A program made the position numbers and the translations under genes. A stretch of DNA of 64,000 nt, from the NCBI GenBank assembly GCA_024195265.1, contig JAJLRJ010000006.1, forward strand, positions 5,393,615 to 5,457,614, given 5' to 3'. The notes under the pieces are model-generated. The model saw only the letters and a list, made by a program, of their open reading frames with translations, was not told the origin of the DNA and made no database searches. This DNA comes from Dendrophyllia cribrosa (Eukaryota; Cnidaria; Anthozoa; Scleractinia; Dendrophylliidae). Positions 46,873 to 57,387 of this stretch are shown piece after piece (within the stretch, counting starts at the first letter, position 1; every line of letters starts with the position of its first letter).

Positions 46873-48306
46873 ATGTTCCGGATTAGTTTGCTTCAGGGTT
46901 TAAAACATTTTCAGGGAAGAAATGCTGCATTGACCTTCTCCCAAGTTCATCGCTGTAATTCTTTAATGTTTGAGAAATTTTCATCGTCTGAAAATAAGCT
47001 TCCTGGTATTCTCACTATTCCTGCGACCTACGTAAGGAACTTTCACGTTACAAGTCGAGTGAATGGACATTTGCTAGAAATGTTCGAAGATCTGCAGAGA
47101 AAAAAGAGAGCAAAGTCTAGGCAAGACCAACTTGCGAGCTCTTTCAACATTGTGCGAAAAATACAGATTGAAACGGATCCTGAAGAATTGCTTGAGATCT
47201 ACAGCGCATTGAAGAACGAGACAAACATCGATCATGAAAATATTGTTGTTTTGTCTGCTCAAGTTGCGCTGTTCAATCGCTTTGCCTTTTTGGCTGCTCG
47301 TCAGTCTGGGCACAGGCTCACCAGTGATGACCGTGTCATGACGGCCACAGGACACCTGGCAAATATAATCAGATGGAACAGCAACCTTTGTGAGCCAACT
47401 CATTTGGCAACTACTGTGCATGGTATTGCAACTCTAGAACTTAACAATATCTCCTATTTTATCCATTTTGAAAGAGAAATAAAAAGCCGCGATCCCTGTC
47501 TGTTCACGAATGCTGATCTTGCCATGATCCTGTGGGCTTATGGGAAAGTGCAGTTCCGTGCAAAACAACTGTACAAGACCATAAGAGATGAAATAATGGC
47601 CAGAGATTTGTCAACTTTTAAGGTCAAGGAAATCTGCCAGTTTTTGTGGTCATATGCACGGACGCTGGAGAAAGGTGCAAAACTCTTTGCTGTCTTAAGA
47701 GAAGAGATTATGAAACGCGATCTGACCGAATTTGAGGAGAGATCATTAACTATCATTCTCTGGTCATTTTCAGAAGTCGGATTGAATGTCAAACCCCTCT
47801 TCAGGTGTATTAAGCAGGAAATCTTGCGACGTGGGCTTGCATGTTTCACTTACCAGCAACTAGCACAGATTGCTAGTTCTTATGCTCAGCAGAACATCCG
47901 CTCTCCCGACCTTTTCCAAGAAATTTCTTCAGAGATCATTGAGCGTGGTGAACTTGACTTTGCACCAGTAGGCATAGTCATGATTGCAAATAGCTTTGCA
48001 AAGACTAAAAATTACATCCGGGATCTTTTCAAACTCATCGAAAATCATCTCATGGCACAGGATCTGTCAGTGTATGAACCTCTTCAAGTTGTCAGACTCC
48101 TCTGGGCTTTCACAAATTCTGCTGTTGTATCAGAACCACTTTTTCACAAGTTAATTGAGGAAATTCTCCTGAGTGATTTTTCAAGCCTGAATGACTTGGC
48201 TTTGGAAGAACTGGTGAAATCACTAGAGGCCAGTCCTTTCAGAGCACCAGAACTTGTGGCAGCTACTGAAGCTGAACTTGTCAGAAGATCAGAGGCACCA
48301 GTATAA
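46873..48306 (+). CDS. Intronless helical-repeat protein, probably mitochondrial
   Basis: A complete 477-aa open frame with ATG after CAGAA and a TAA stop. The N-terminus (about 60 residues) is rich in Arg, Ser, Phe and Leu, has few acidic residues, and contains RNFHVTSR, all features of a mitochondrial presequence. From about residue 150 to 460, degenerate repeats of 37-39 residues follow, each with LWA/S-Y/F, LF and an E-I-x-x-R-D-L motif (LAMILWAYGKVQFRAKQLYK; LTIILWSFSEVGLNVKPLF). This pattern resembles octotricopeptide/FASTK-like RNA-binding helical repeats. No RAP domain is seen at the end. RNA binding in mitochondria is an inference. A single exon among intron-rich neighbours suggests a retrogene or an intron-poor family. 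Confidence 0.8.
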   Translation: MFRISLLQGLKHFQGRNAALTFSQVHRCNSLMFEKFSSSENKLPGILTIPATYVRNFHVTSRVNGHLLEMFEDLQRKKRAKSRQDQLASSFNIVRKIQIETDPEELLEIYSALKNETNIDHENIVVLSAQVALFNRFAFLAARQSGHRLTSDDRVMTATGHLANIIRWNSNLCEPTHLATTVHGIATLELNNISYFIHFEREIKSRDPCLFTNADLAMILWAYGKVQFRAKQLYKTIRDEIMARDLSTFKVKEICQFLWSYARTLEKGAKLFAVLREEIMKRDLTEFEERSLTIILWSFSEVGLNVKPLFRCIKQEILRRGLACFTYQQLAQIASSYAQQNIRSPDLFQEISSEIIERGELDFAPVGIVMIANSFAKTKNYIRDLFKLIENHLMAQDLSVYEPLQVVRLLWAFTNSAVVSEPLFHKLIEEILLSDFSSLNDLALEELVKSLEASPFRAPELVAATEAELVRRSEAPV

Positions 48307-48387
48307 GGAAAGGTAACCTGTGCATAAGTACATGTATGCCTGTTAAATTGTGACTTTTTAGCTGTGCATCAGAACTTTAAGTTATGT

Positions 48388-48393
48388 AATAAA
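48388..48393 (+). terminator. Poly(A) signal
   Basis: AATAAA lies 82 bases after the stop codon of the 477-aa gene, a normal distance for a short 3' untranslated region. Confidence 0.65.
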
Positions 48394-48561
48394 TCAACAC
48401 GAGGAAGAGTGTTACATCAGGATTTCCAAACACTGAGAAGTGGGTTGAAAAATTGGGAAGCAACAGATTTTTTTTTTAACCAACTTTCAGTGTTTTGATA
48501 CCTGTTAAAACACTCTTTTGGGGATTTGGTATAGCTTCTCAAACTGATCATTAAATATAGA

Positions 48562-49160
48562 CAGGGCTTCTGATATTACGCTATGGTGCGATTTTGCATA
48601 ATCGGCCTCAAATCGCATCCGATCGCATAATTCATGAAAAATCGCATAATTCGTAAAAAATCGCATAATGTGAACAAACCACACGATACACTATCGCTTT
48701 AGCTAAGAAACTTAAGCTAAAATTTGTTTTTTTTCTATTGAATTATCCTGTATCAAATAAACAAACCGCCACTTTCGATCGAAACTGTGTTCATTCTTGG
48801 CCACAACAAGCTTGGTAGCCACGTAAATTTCTTGACCACATGTTTTATTTAGCCTGGTTACTAAGGTTAACCAAGATGGTCGCTTGTTTACAGACTCTTT
48901 TCTTGGATTCTGTCGTTCGTTTTGGATGTTCCTTCATAGCTAAAAGCTTCAAAATGTCCCACAAAGATAGCGAGCACTGTTTTAAAACAGGTATTTTCGT
49001 TTTCTTCCTCTGAAACCTAGTAAAACATGCATAAAAAAGTTCCAGAAAAAAATGCATAATTTGCATAATTTTCCGCATAATAGTCCTTGCTTATCGCATA
49101 ATTTGCCATGAAAAAATCGCATAATTTCCGATTTTTTATCGCGTAATATCAGAAGCCCTG
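48562..49160. mobile_element. hAT-like non-autonomous element, 599 bp
   Basis: Perfect 20-base ends CAGGGCTTCTGATATTACGC and complement. CAGGG ends are typical of hAT, but the flanks (TATAGA and TATAGT) give only a 5-6-base imperfect duplication. The subterminal regions are dense in TCGCATAAT words on both arms. A related TAGCGAGCACTGTTTTAA-type phrase occurs inverted near 52,838-52,862. No transposase. Confidence 0.7.
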
Positions 49161-49270
49161 TATAGTAAAAACAAAGGAATAAAATCACCAAAATCTATGC
49201 TAATGAAGACCGGGTTTCCAAACCACTAACACACTTACACCATGTATGATTCTCTTTGTTCAAACTTGTT

Positions 49271-49679
49271 TTATTACCGTAGAGATCCAAAAGAAGTGGC
49301 ACCCATTACTTTCAGAATTAGCAGGCCTAAGGGGCCACAACTTTCAGGTAGCCGTTACTTTCGGGCACCTAAAATATGCGAGTAATTGAAAAAAAAGAAC
49401 GATAAACACAACCATGGAATAGGCATAATGTCATTTTAATTCTCTCTTTCTCATTGATTATTCGGCATTCCTCAGCATTATTGTACATAAAAGACTTACG
49501 CTATTTCATATGCAGGAGACATTAGACCTCAGTATGGATTGGACCATTGCTTTCAGGGAACCGTTACTTTTGGTGGGCCGTTACTTTCGGGAATTACTAC
49601 AGGTAGAAAGGTCCAAAGGTTTACTTTCAGGAAGCCGTTACTTTTGGGGGGCCTCTACTTTTGCAACTCTACGGTATTA
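49271..49679. mobile_element. MITE with short terminal repeats, about 405 bp
   Basis: Left end TTACCGTAGAGATCC and right end AACTCTACGGTATTA pair over about 12 bases. The interior repeats GCCGTTACTTTCGG-type words in several variants. It is non-coding. Confidence 0.5.
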
Positions 49680-50212
49680 AGGAATTCGAGAAAAGTACAG
49701 TGAAACCTCATTAATCTGGCCACTGCAGAACCATTGAGAAATTTCTGTGTTAACAAGTAAGGGTATTAAAATGATATGGCACTATGGGTTATGGTCTTCT
49801 TGGCTTGCACAAAAAATTAAAAAAATCTAAACTTCACATCCTACAAAGCTGTTTCTAGCATGGTATGTAGATACCAGTGTTACAATCCTTCACAAAATGT
49901 TTCAGGTTTTAACGATATTTTGCTTCCTATTTGTGAAGGCTTTAAATGTGTCATGCAATTCGTCACACTATTTCAAATAAGCCGTAAAAATAAACAAAAT
50001 TGAACTGGTTGAAAGTTATTTTTGCATTATAGATGTTTATAAGCTGAAAAATGTAACTTTTAGTGAATCCAATCTTTTGTGATGAGATTTTTTGCATAAT
50101 TATGACTTTGAAGTTTTGGCCACCATGTTGGTGTACCAAAGTGGCACACCAAGATGGCCACTCCGTACATTTTTACTAAAAATGTCTAATACTTGTTGGC
50201 CTATAACTGTTA
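49680..50212. other. Intergenic, nothing recognised
   Basis: AT-rich; GGCCACCATGTTGG-type phrases near 50,115-50,160 form a short imperfect repeat. No gene. Confidence 0.4.
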
Positions 50213-50779
50213 AGGCCAGCACACACTAGGGGACATGTTGAGGGGACATGAAGCGGGGACATGTTGCAGGGACAGTTTTCCTCGTGTGACATCCCTGTTT
50301 TTGCGAAAAAGTTCTGTTGCGAGGACATAATTTTGTCCCCACAACATGTTGCACGAAATTCAGCTGGTTTGAATTTGTGCATCGTGAAGCGGGGACAAAA
50401 TGACCCCCATTTCGATGTCGCATCGTGTGCACTGCTCTTGCAAACTGTCCCCGCTACAAAACAGGTGTAGTAGGCTCCTTTTCCTTCTCTTCTTTTCAGC
50501 CACTTGCGTATCCATCGTTTTCGGTCAACATAATTGCACATTTCTCCATCTAGTAATATCATTGACAGTAGTAGAAGCTTCTTTTTCCTAACCATAGAGT
50601 CCGCCATCTTTCTTTGCTCGTATACTAGTTCCCAGGCGCCCTTAGTGATTTCTGTGATTTTTATACCTCAATCCGCTTTGTGTGCACCAGCTTGCGTACT
50701 GTCCCTTCAACATGTGCCAGTATGCTGTGCACACGAAGGGGCTTGTCCCCGCAACATGTCCCCTAGTGTGTGCCGGCCT
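50213..50779. mobile_element. PIF/Harbinger-like MITE, 567 bp
   Basis: The ends are AGGCCAGCACACACTAGGGG and CCCCTAGTGTGTGCCGGCCT with TTA on each side (50210-50212 and 50780-50782). Subterminal repeats of GGGGACATGTTG alternate in orientation. The long open frame on the - strand (50,176-50,607) is built from these repeats and has no domain. It shares AGGCC ends and the TTA target with the 10,228 and 14,026 elements but has a different interior. Confidence 0.75.
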
Positions 50780-51268
50780 TTAAACAAAATGCTCTGGTGC
50801 TTCAAAATTTGGCCCAGATATGTAGTTTAAACACTCTACAATTCCATAAACATTTTCGAATTTTGATATGACATAAGTGTAAGCCAAGAATTAGTACTGT
50901 TCCCTTTAAACTTGCTGCAAAATGCTGTTAATACTTGTCACTAAAGAAGAGGATTTTTATCATTTATATACAATGTGACCAGATAAAATCTGAACAATAA
51001 CATTTTTCTGGAAGTTAATAGTAAATTTGTGCAAAATTCTTCAATACTGTCACTGGTCTGATTTTTGGTATTTAACTACAATTTTTGGGGCCCTATTCTT
51101 ATTTTGCATTTTTTCTTTCACAAATCACAAAAATAGTAACCCAGGCTGCATAAGTTTTTTTTTCACAGAAAAATTTAATCCAACTTAATCTGTGATTTCA
51201 GAGAGCAATGCATGCCTTGCTCATTTACTTCGGATTATTTCAATACAAAAAAATTTGTTCTATCATCT
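50780..51268. other. Intergenic, nothing recognised
   Basis: AT-rich without coding or repeat structure that I can support. Confidence 0.4.
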
Positions 51269-51590
51269 GAGTTAATAAGGCAAGCCAGCCACCCTAAAGA
51301 GATTTTCAAGCGCTAGCCCTTCGGATTTGCTCTGATGAAGCGCTAGCACTAGAAACATCATTTTTTAAATAAAAATTAATATATAAAATAGGGAGATGGT
51401 CACCAACTTACCGTATCAACCCAGTTGTTAAGGCAAGTTGGCCACCCTAAAGAGATCTTCGAGCGCTAGCCCTTCGGATTTGCTCTGATGAAGCGCTAGC
51501 ACTAGAAACATCAGTTTTTTCATAAAAATATATAAAATAGGGAGACAGTTACCAATTTACCTTATCAACTCAGTTGATAAAATCAAATAT
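51269..51590. repeat. Two 155-bp direct repeats with hammerhead-like core
   Basis: Both units contain CACCCTAAAGAGAT, GAGCGCTAGCCCTTCGGATT (or AAGCGC), TGCTCTGATGAAGCGCTAG and CACTAGAAACATCA. CTGATGA followed about 13 bases later by GAAAC is the layout of a hammerhead ribozyme core, and such motifs are known in Penelope-like elements. The stem II pairing here is weak, so this may be only a hairpin-bearing retroelement terminal repeat. Confidence 0.55.
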
Positions 51591-53094
51591 GAGTTTTACT
51601 CGCTCTCCAATGCAGCACCACAGATTCTTTAAGGTCCTCACAGGCTTACCATCCTCCTCAGTTGCACAGCACACCACACAAACAGAGGATGGTTAGCCTG
51701 TGGGGTCCTTTAGAAGTGAACCCCTTTATTCATTTATTATTTAAATAACCTGACATTGTTTTTTGTTTTTGTGAAAGTTTATTTATTTCACACCTACAAG
51801 CATTACACTTTACACATAATATTAAACTACAAATAACATTCCGATAAGTGTTACAACTATTACATACACTTGTTGCATCATTTCTTAATACATTCTTAAA
51901 ATACTAATAATTACCTACTTTAGTTTTTTACATCGTTTTAACTAAATTGATGTTACGTAATACTTTTGATATATGAGAGAGAGTGTAGCTAGATAAGTAA
52001 CAAAATTAACTTTTCTTTAGCATTTAAATTTTTGTTTTGCTTTCGCAGAAGGAAGCTTTGGAAGCATAGTTCATCTTGATGACCATTTGTACAGAATATA
52101 TGATATTTAGCAATTAGAATTAAGTGATTTAAGGCCTGCCAATGTGAGGATTTGTCAAAGAAGCCATAAAGAATATTTGGGTCTTTCTGCATGTACCGGT
52201 ACCCACTCACCACTCACCACTCTGTCTTCTATTGTTTGTGAGGCATTGTATTTTTGGTCTTGTTTTGCATTTGTATTATTGTCGTTCTTTGTTCCTTTTG
52301 TTTTACGTAATATGTGCTCCGGTACATGCAGAAGGAACCGAATATTTTGCTTTGATTTCAATAATGTTTTTCCTGTGTTTTTTTTTTCAAACCACCAGCT
52401 TTGGAAAGTTCCAGAAGGAGTCTGACATTGTTAAAACTATATATTGAATTTATACAGGTATCCATGGTCATTAAAAAAAGAAAACTACCATAAGAAACGG
52501 CATACAGTATAAGCCACACTTTTTTTGCCCAAAATTTTTTCTCAAAATCAGGAACATCTGCAATTAGGTTATCATACTTTCCAGTGATATAAGTTGACCA
52601 GACTTTTGAGCTTTGAAATTAAGATTTTATTTATTTCATGTGTATCATGTGGAGCAAATATTCTTTAACTTTAGATGATGTAGACAAGTGAGTCTGGTTT
52701 CTGTTATAGAGCTGGAGCTCCTCCATGACTAAAAATCAAATGAACAATGAGGTCCGCATCGAACACATAACACATGAATGTGAGCGAGCATTGTGTTTAT
52801 GAATTGTAAAACTCGGCCTCAAATTGTCAAAGTACCTGTGTTAAAACAGTGCTCGCTATCTTTGTCAGACATTCTGAATCTTTTAGCAATGACGGATCAC
52901 CGAAAAGGGACGAAAAAAGCCAGTTTTGTGTCTTAACTCTTATTTATGTTAAATGTGAAGTAACAGATGCTTTCATTGATAAATTTATATCAAATAATTA
53001 TGTGTAATCAATTTTTGAAATCGCCTTTATTAAGATACAGGGATACTCATTGCCTCATTTAGGGGTGTAAATTATGGATTTTGGACGGTATCAC
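51591..53094. other. Intergenic, low information
   Basis: AT-rich sequence, with a TTTATTTATTT patch near 51,778 that could be the 3' end of an inverted LINE relic, and an inverted fragment of the 48,562 element near 52,838. No gene supported. Confidence 0.35.
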
Positions 53095-53103
53095 TTAATT
53101 AGG

Positions 53104-53308
53104 CAGCCTGTTCCAGGCGTTCAGATAGTGGGGAAAGCTTGAATAATTGGGGAAGGCTCGAAGAAAAGCGAGCGAAAAAAATGCGGGGAGACGAGGGTTC
53201 CCTCCCTTCCTCTCCCCAGACTCCCCGGATTTTTTTTGGCTTGCTTTTCTTCACACCTTCCCTAACTATTCACGCTTTCCCCACTATCTGGATGCCTGGA
53301 ACAGGCTA
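53104..53308. mobile_element. MITE, 205 bp, 9-bp target duplication
   Basis: The ends are CAGCCTGTTCCAGGC and GCCTGGAACAGGCTA, with paired subterminal GATAGTGGGGAAAGC and complement. TTAATTAGG lies on both sides (53095-53103 and 53309-53317). The duplication length fits Mutator-like or hAT-like elements. Decayed relatives occur in both duplication blocks. Confidence 0.8.
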
Positions 53309-53606
53309 TTAATTAGGGTGTTCAGGAATGAATGCCAATATTTTTAGCCATCAAGGAATTGCTTAGGGTGGCACAGCCATGAAGAATTAAAATAAAACAT
53401 TGACTGCAAATAAAACTTGAGCCATGACCAGATTGGTCTTCTTTAAAGGTTCAATTAGAATTTCCAATGAGCATCCCCAACTTTCATATGGGAAACCCCC
53501 CCCCAGGAAACAAGTACTTGCAAACCCTCACCTGCTAACAAGTACTGATAAAACAAAATATATAAATGGGTACTGGGAACAAAATGCTGGGGTTAAACCC
53601 TGCGAT

Positions 53607-53648
<42 letters not shown>
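53607..53648. repeat. Poly-G tract, about 42 bases
   Basis: An uninterrupted G run, the longest in the window. Its length in an assembly is unreliable. It could fold as a G-quadruplex. Further tracts occur at about 4,837-4,852, 6,417-6,438, 38,107-38,125, 44,641-44,658 and 55,207-55,241. Confidence 0.9.
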
Positions 53649-53651
<3 letters not shown>

Positions 53652-55298
53652 CTCAGCTATAATAGTGGGGAGGTGCAAACTAGGCAAAATTGTTAGACCC
53701 CCAAACATCCTATTAGGCTCAAACCAGACCCCCAAAAAGTCCCATGGTCCTGAATATAAACAGCAAAAACACCCTTCTCCCGTAACATGCTTCTTGTAAA
53801 CCCCCCCAAAAAAGGTCTCAGATTGCACATTTCAAACTCCAAAAAGGTCTTCACCATCACTACACCTCCCCATCACTATTTACCTGAGTACCCCACCCCC
53901 CTGGAAATCAGTAGAGATTGAAATCATAACTGAGCAATGTTGACCTGTTCACCAGAGTTTTCATAGACCTTAGTCATAAATGACTGCCAATTTAACATTC
54001 AGTTTTGTATTTATGTTAGTTATAATTAGCACCCTGGCCTCATTAATCCACATTCAAAATTCAAAAGAATTTTTGCTCTAAAATGAGGCTAAAGGGGATA
54101 ATGAACATAAATATCAATTTAAGAATAATAAATTAGCCGCCATTTTTGAAAAGGTCTATTCTTTTTGTTATTAAAGTTTCAGTATATTTGATAAAGCTAA
54201 GGCCTGCCCAGAAACATTAAAATGGTATGAGTTACATGTTTTCTGGGTTGGAGCGCTTGCCGAGCTTGCCAATAAAAGTATAAAATTAATACTTTTGGGC
54301 AATTATACAAATTGTACAACACTCTCCCAATTTGTCAAGAATGATTTTCACTTTTGGGTTTATAATTCATAATGTACCATGACTTGCTTGCTTTCAACAA
54401 AGATTTTTACTTAAAAAAATTAATAATCCTACTGACTGTTAGGAAAGCCTAATTTTATACACCTGGACTTTTTTTGCCCCAAATATTTCCTGTTACATGA
54501 ATAGATTCATTTATAACCATTACTTCCTCCAGTGTGTAGTAATTCCATATTTTCACTCAGAGAGAATTTTGTTACAGGGGATGGGCTGAAGAGGGATTTT
54601 GTTTTTGGTGAGTAAAAACTAATCTTGGCTAGTGCATTCCGAAAGTCATTCTACTGACTGGAAATTAGTGCATTCAAAATGATTAGTTTCCGATCCATCC
54701 ATCCCTGTGTTTTCCTGTCAACCTTTGTTGCATATTGATATAGTGATCAGGGGCGGACACCACAAAAAAGTTGAGAGTGGTACTGGACACTACAGAAATG
54801 ATATTTTGACTTCCGGTAATTTAGTTCTCGAGTTTACGGGCTTCGGGGACTTTTTCTGGCCATTTTTCTCATTGATATTCTAGGTGGACACGATCACACG
54901 AATTTATGTTGTTGACGTTCTCTGTTTATTGTCAAGTGTACGAATATAATAATATCTCTTCATTTCTTTGTGTGATTAAATTTGTCTGCTAATTTTGCTT
55001 TTGCCCAGCAAGGCAAAGTTCAAGTCTTCTGCAAATTTTTCGCCGAAACGCATTTCCAAGCGACTGTCGAAGAAGGGAAGATGTCAGCCATGTATAAAAT
55101 GCCTAAAACACCCGACATTTTATAAGTGGGCGTAAAATCGAAAATGGATTCCGTTTTACGCCCACTTTCACTGGCGCACTGGAAAGTGAGGGATGGACCA
55201 TTTTACTTTGGAGTGGGGGGGGGGGGGGGGGGGGGGGGGGAGGGGGAGGGGGAAGTGCAATTTTTCTGAGCATGTTTTTTTGAGGGGGTCTTCGAGGC
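53649..55298. other. Intergenic, no gene
   Basis: Several C-rich and AAAAAGTCCC-like phrases follow the G tract. A second G run (55,207-55,241) lies just outside the LINE tail. No coding exon or transposon end was identified. Confidence 0.4.
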
Positions 55299-55334
<36 letters not shown>

Positions 55335-55473
55335 CTTTATTTAAACACGGTAAAAATTCGTCAGCTAAAAATCATTATAATACTAACACAAAGCAATAAA
55401 CTAATATTAAAAAATATCTATATATGAAGAATTTAATAAATAATAAAAAGCTGCTTTCCACGAATGCCGTGCC

Positions 55474-57387
55474 TTATAGTTCCTCTTTGAGAAGTCGTTT
55501 AAATTGCCCAAGGGACTCAGCTTTCCTTACATTATGAGAAAGGCTGTTCCAGAGCATGGCGCCACTATAACTGAAACTATTTTTATAATAGTTTGTGCGC
55601 GGCAATGGAACATTAAGTTTATCCTCAGAGTCCCTTAGGTTGTAACTAATTTCTCGCTTCTCAAATTTAGAACTTAGATAGTTTGGAGCCAACCCGTGTA
55701 GAGACCTATAAACCATCGTAGCTCTTTGAATTTGTTGCTGGCAAGCAAGATTTTTCCATCCTAGGAGTTCTAATAGATTACCAGCATCTACGTCATAGTC
55801 TGAATAGGTCAAAACACGGGCTGCTCTGTTTTGTAGCTTTTGTAGTTTATTCTGCAGAGTTATCCCACAGTTTCCCCAAACAATGTTGCAGTAGTCGAAG
55901 TGTGGCTGTATCAATGCTTGATAAATTAAGTATAAGGTCGCTTGAGGAACGAGGTGCCTAATTCGTTTCATGGCCCCAATACCAGAAGCGACTTTCTTTG
56001 TGACTTTCTCGATGTGGTCACTCCAGCCAAGTTTGTCATCAATGGTCACCCCAAGTGATTTTGTGGTAGTGACCCGGTTAACTTGAAGATCTTTAATTGC
56101 AAGTGCTGGGGAATCCGTGAGAGTACTTAGCCTCTGTCTAGATCCGATAAGCATAAATTCAGTTTTAGTCATATTTAGAGTGAGTTTGTTTGCTTTCAGC
56201 CAATTGTAAACGTTTTCTAAATCTTGGTTTAGATATAATTGAATGTCGTCTGCATTATTACTTGCGTAAGTAAGGTGGGTATCGTCAGCATACATCCTCG
56301 GCTCGCAGTTTAAGAGACAATTTGGAAGATCGTTAATATATAATAGAAATAGTAGTGGTCCTAGGATCGTCCCCTGGGGAACACCACAACTTAAAATACA
56401 ACTTTTTGAGAGCGATCCGTTAATAGAGCACATTTGGGTACGATTCTCTAAATATGACTTAAACCATCGATGTGCATTACCATATATGCCATAATTGCTT
56501 AATTTTGATAAAAGTAGCCCGTGGTCAACTGTGTCAAAAGCCTTTTTTAGATCTAAGAAAACAACGGCATTGACATTACCACGATCGATATTATACGCCC
56601 AAGCGTCAGTGGCTTCAAGGAGAGCCGTGACAGTTGAGTGAATAGTACGAAAACCTGATTGATATTTACAGATGATTTCGTTTTCATCTAGATAGGCATA
56701 TAATTGATCATAGACGATTCTTTCAAAGACTTTGGCAACAACTGAGATAACCGAAATTGGACGATAATTGTTTAGATCGTCCCGATCGCCCTGTTTAAAA
56801 AGTGGGGTAACCTTTGCGCATTTCCAATCATCTGGAAATATACCTTGACTTATTGATTGGTTAAAAATATCACGGATAGGTATACAAATGAGATCAGCAC
56901 ATTCACGAATGAGCCTAGCAGATATCTTGTCAAGGCCAGCTGCCTTTGACTTATTTAGTTGATTTAAAAGTGAAAGAACTTTTTCGATACTAGTTGGACG
57001 TAGCTGGAACCGTTTATCTGTGCCTGTAAGATATCTCTGAAAGCCATCACTATCTGAGGAATCAATATTGCTGGCAAGGGTTGGACCGATAGTAGCAAAA
57101 TGATTATTAAAATGGTCCGACAGCACAGTTGGATTTGTTATTGATACTCCATTTACTTTCAGGGATGTTACCGATTTTTTCCCAGATTTCCGCGACGTAA
57201 GTTCGTTAATAGTCTGCCAGGTCTTTTTAGAATCGCCTACATACTCGTTAAAACTATTTTGATAATAGGCTTGCTTAGCTAGTCTAATTTCGTTATTTAC
57301 TAAATTACGCTGCTTTTTAAAAAGCGCCCAATCATTTGAATCATTGGAATTACATGCTTTTATTTTCAGAACATCTCGATCATGCAT
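55474..57387 (-). CDS. LINE reverse transcriptase, part of ORF2
   Basis: This frame has 637 codons and starts at an internal ATG after a frameshift. Residues 1-150 are the linker after the endonuclease. NNYRPISVISVVAKVFER begins the RT palm at about 207, FLDLKKAFDTVDH carries one metal-binding Asp (about 278-290), GVPQGTILGPLLF follows at about 335, and YADD at 366-369 holds the catalytic Asp pair. The C-terminal part matches the usual LINE thumb and connection region and ends in a normal stop. It would copy the element's RNA at a nicked target in the nucleus. Confidence 0.92.
   Translation of the reverse strand: MHDRDVLKIKACNSNDSNDWALFKKQRNLVNNEIRLAKQAYYQNSFNEYVGDSKKTWQTINELTSRKSGKKSVTSLKVNGVSITNPTVLSDHFNNHFATIGPTLASNIDSSDSDGFQRYLTGTDKRFQLRPTSIEKVLSLLNQLNKSKAAGLDKISARLIRECADLICIPIRDIFNQSISQGIFPDDWKCAKVTPLFKQGDRDDLNNYRPISVISVVAKVFERIVYDQLYAYLDENEIICKYQSGFRTIHSTVTALLEATDAWAYNIDRGNVNAVVFLDLKKAFDTVDHGLLLSKLSNYGIYGNAHRWFKSYLENRTQMCSINGSLSKSCILSCGVPQGTILGPLLFLLYINDLPNCLLNCEPRMYADDTHLTYASNNADDIQLYLNQDLENVYNWLKANKLTLNMTKTEFMLIGSRQRLSTLTDSPALAIKDLQVNRVTTTKSLGVTIDDKLGWSDHIEKVTKKVASGIGAMKRIRHLVPQATLYLIYQALIQPHFDYCNIVWGNCGITLQNKLQKLQNRAARVLTYSDYDVDAGNLLELLGWKNLACQQQIQRATMVYRSLHGLAPNYLSSKFEKREISYNLRDSEDKLNVPLPRTNYYKNSFSYSGAMLWNSLSHNVRKAESLGQFKRLLKEEL

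Noticed and set aside
50176..50607. 143-codon frame on the - strand
   Set aside because: Built from subterminal repeats of the PIF-like MITE.
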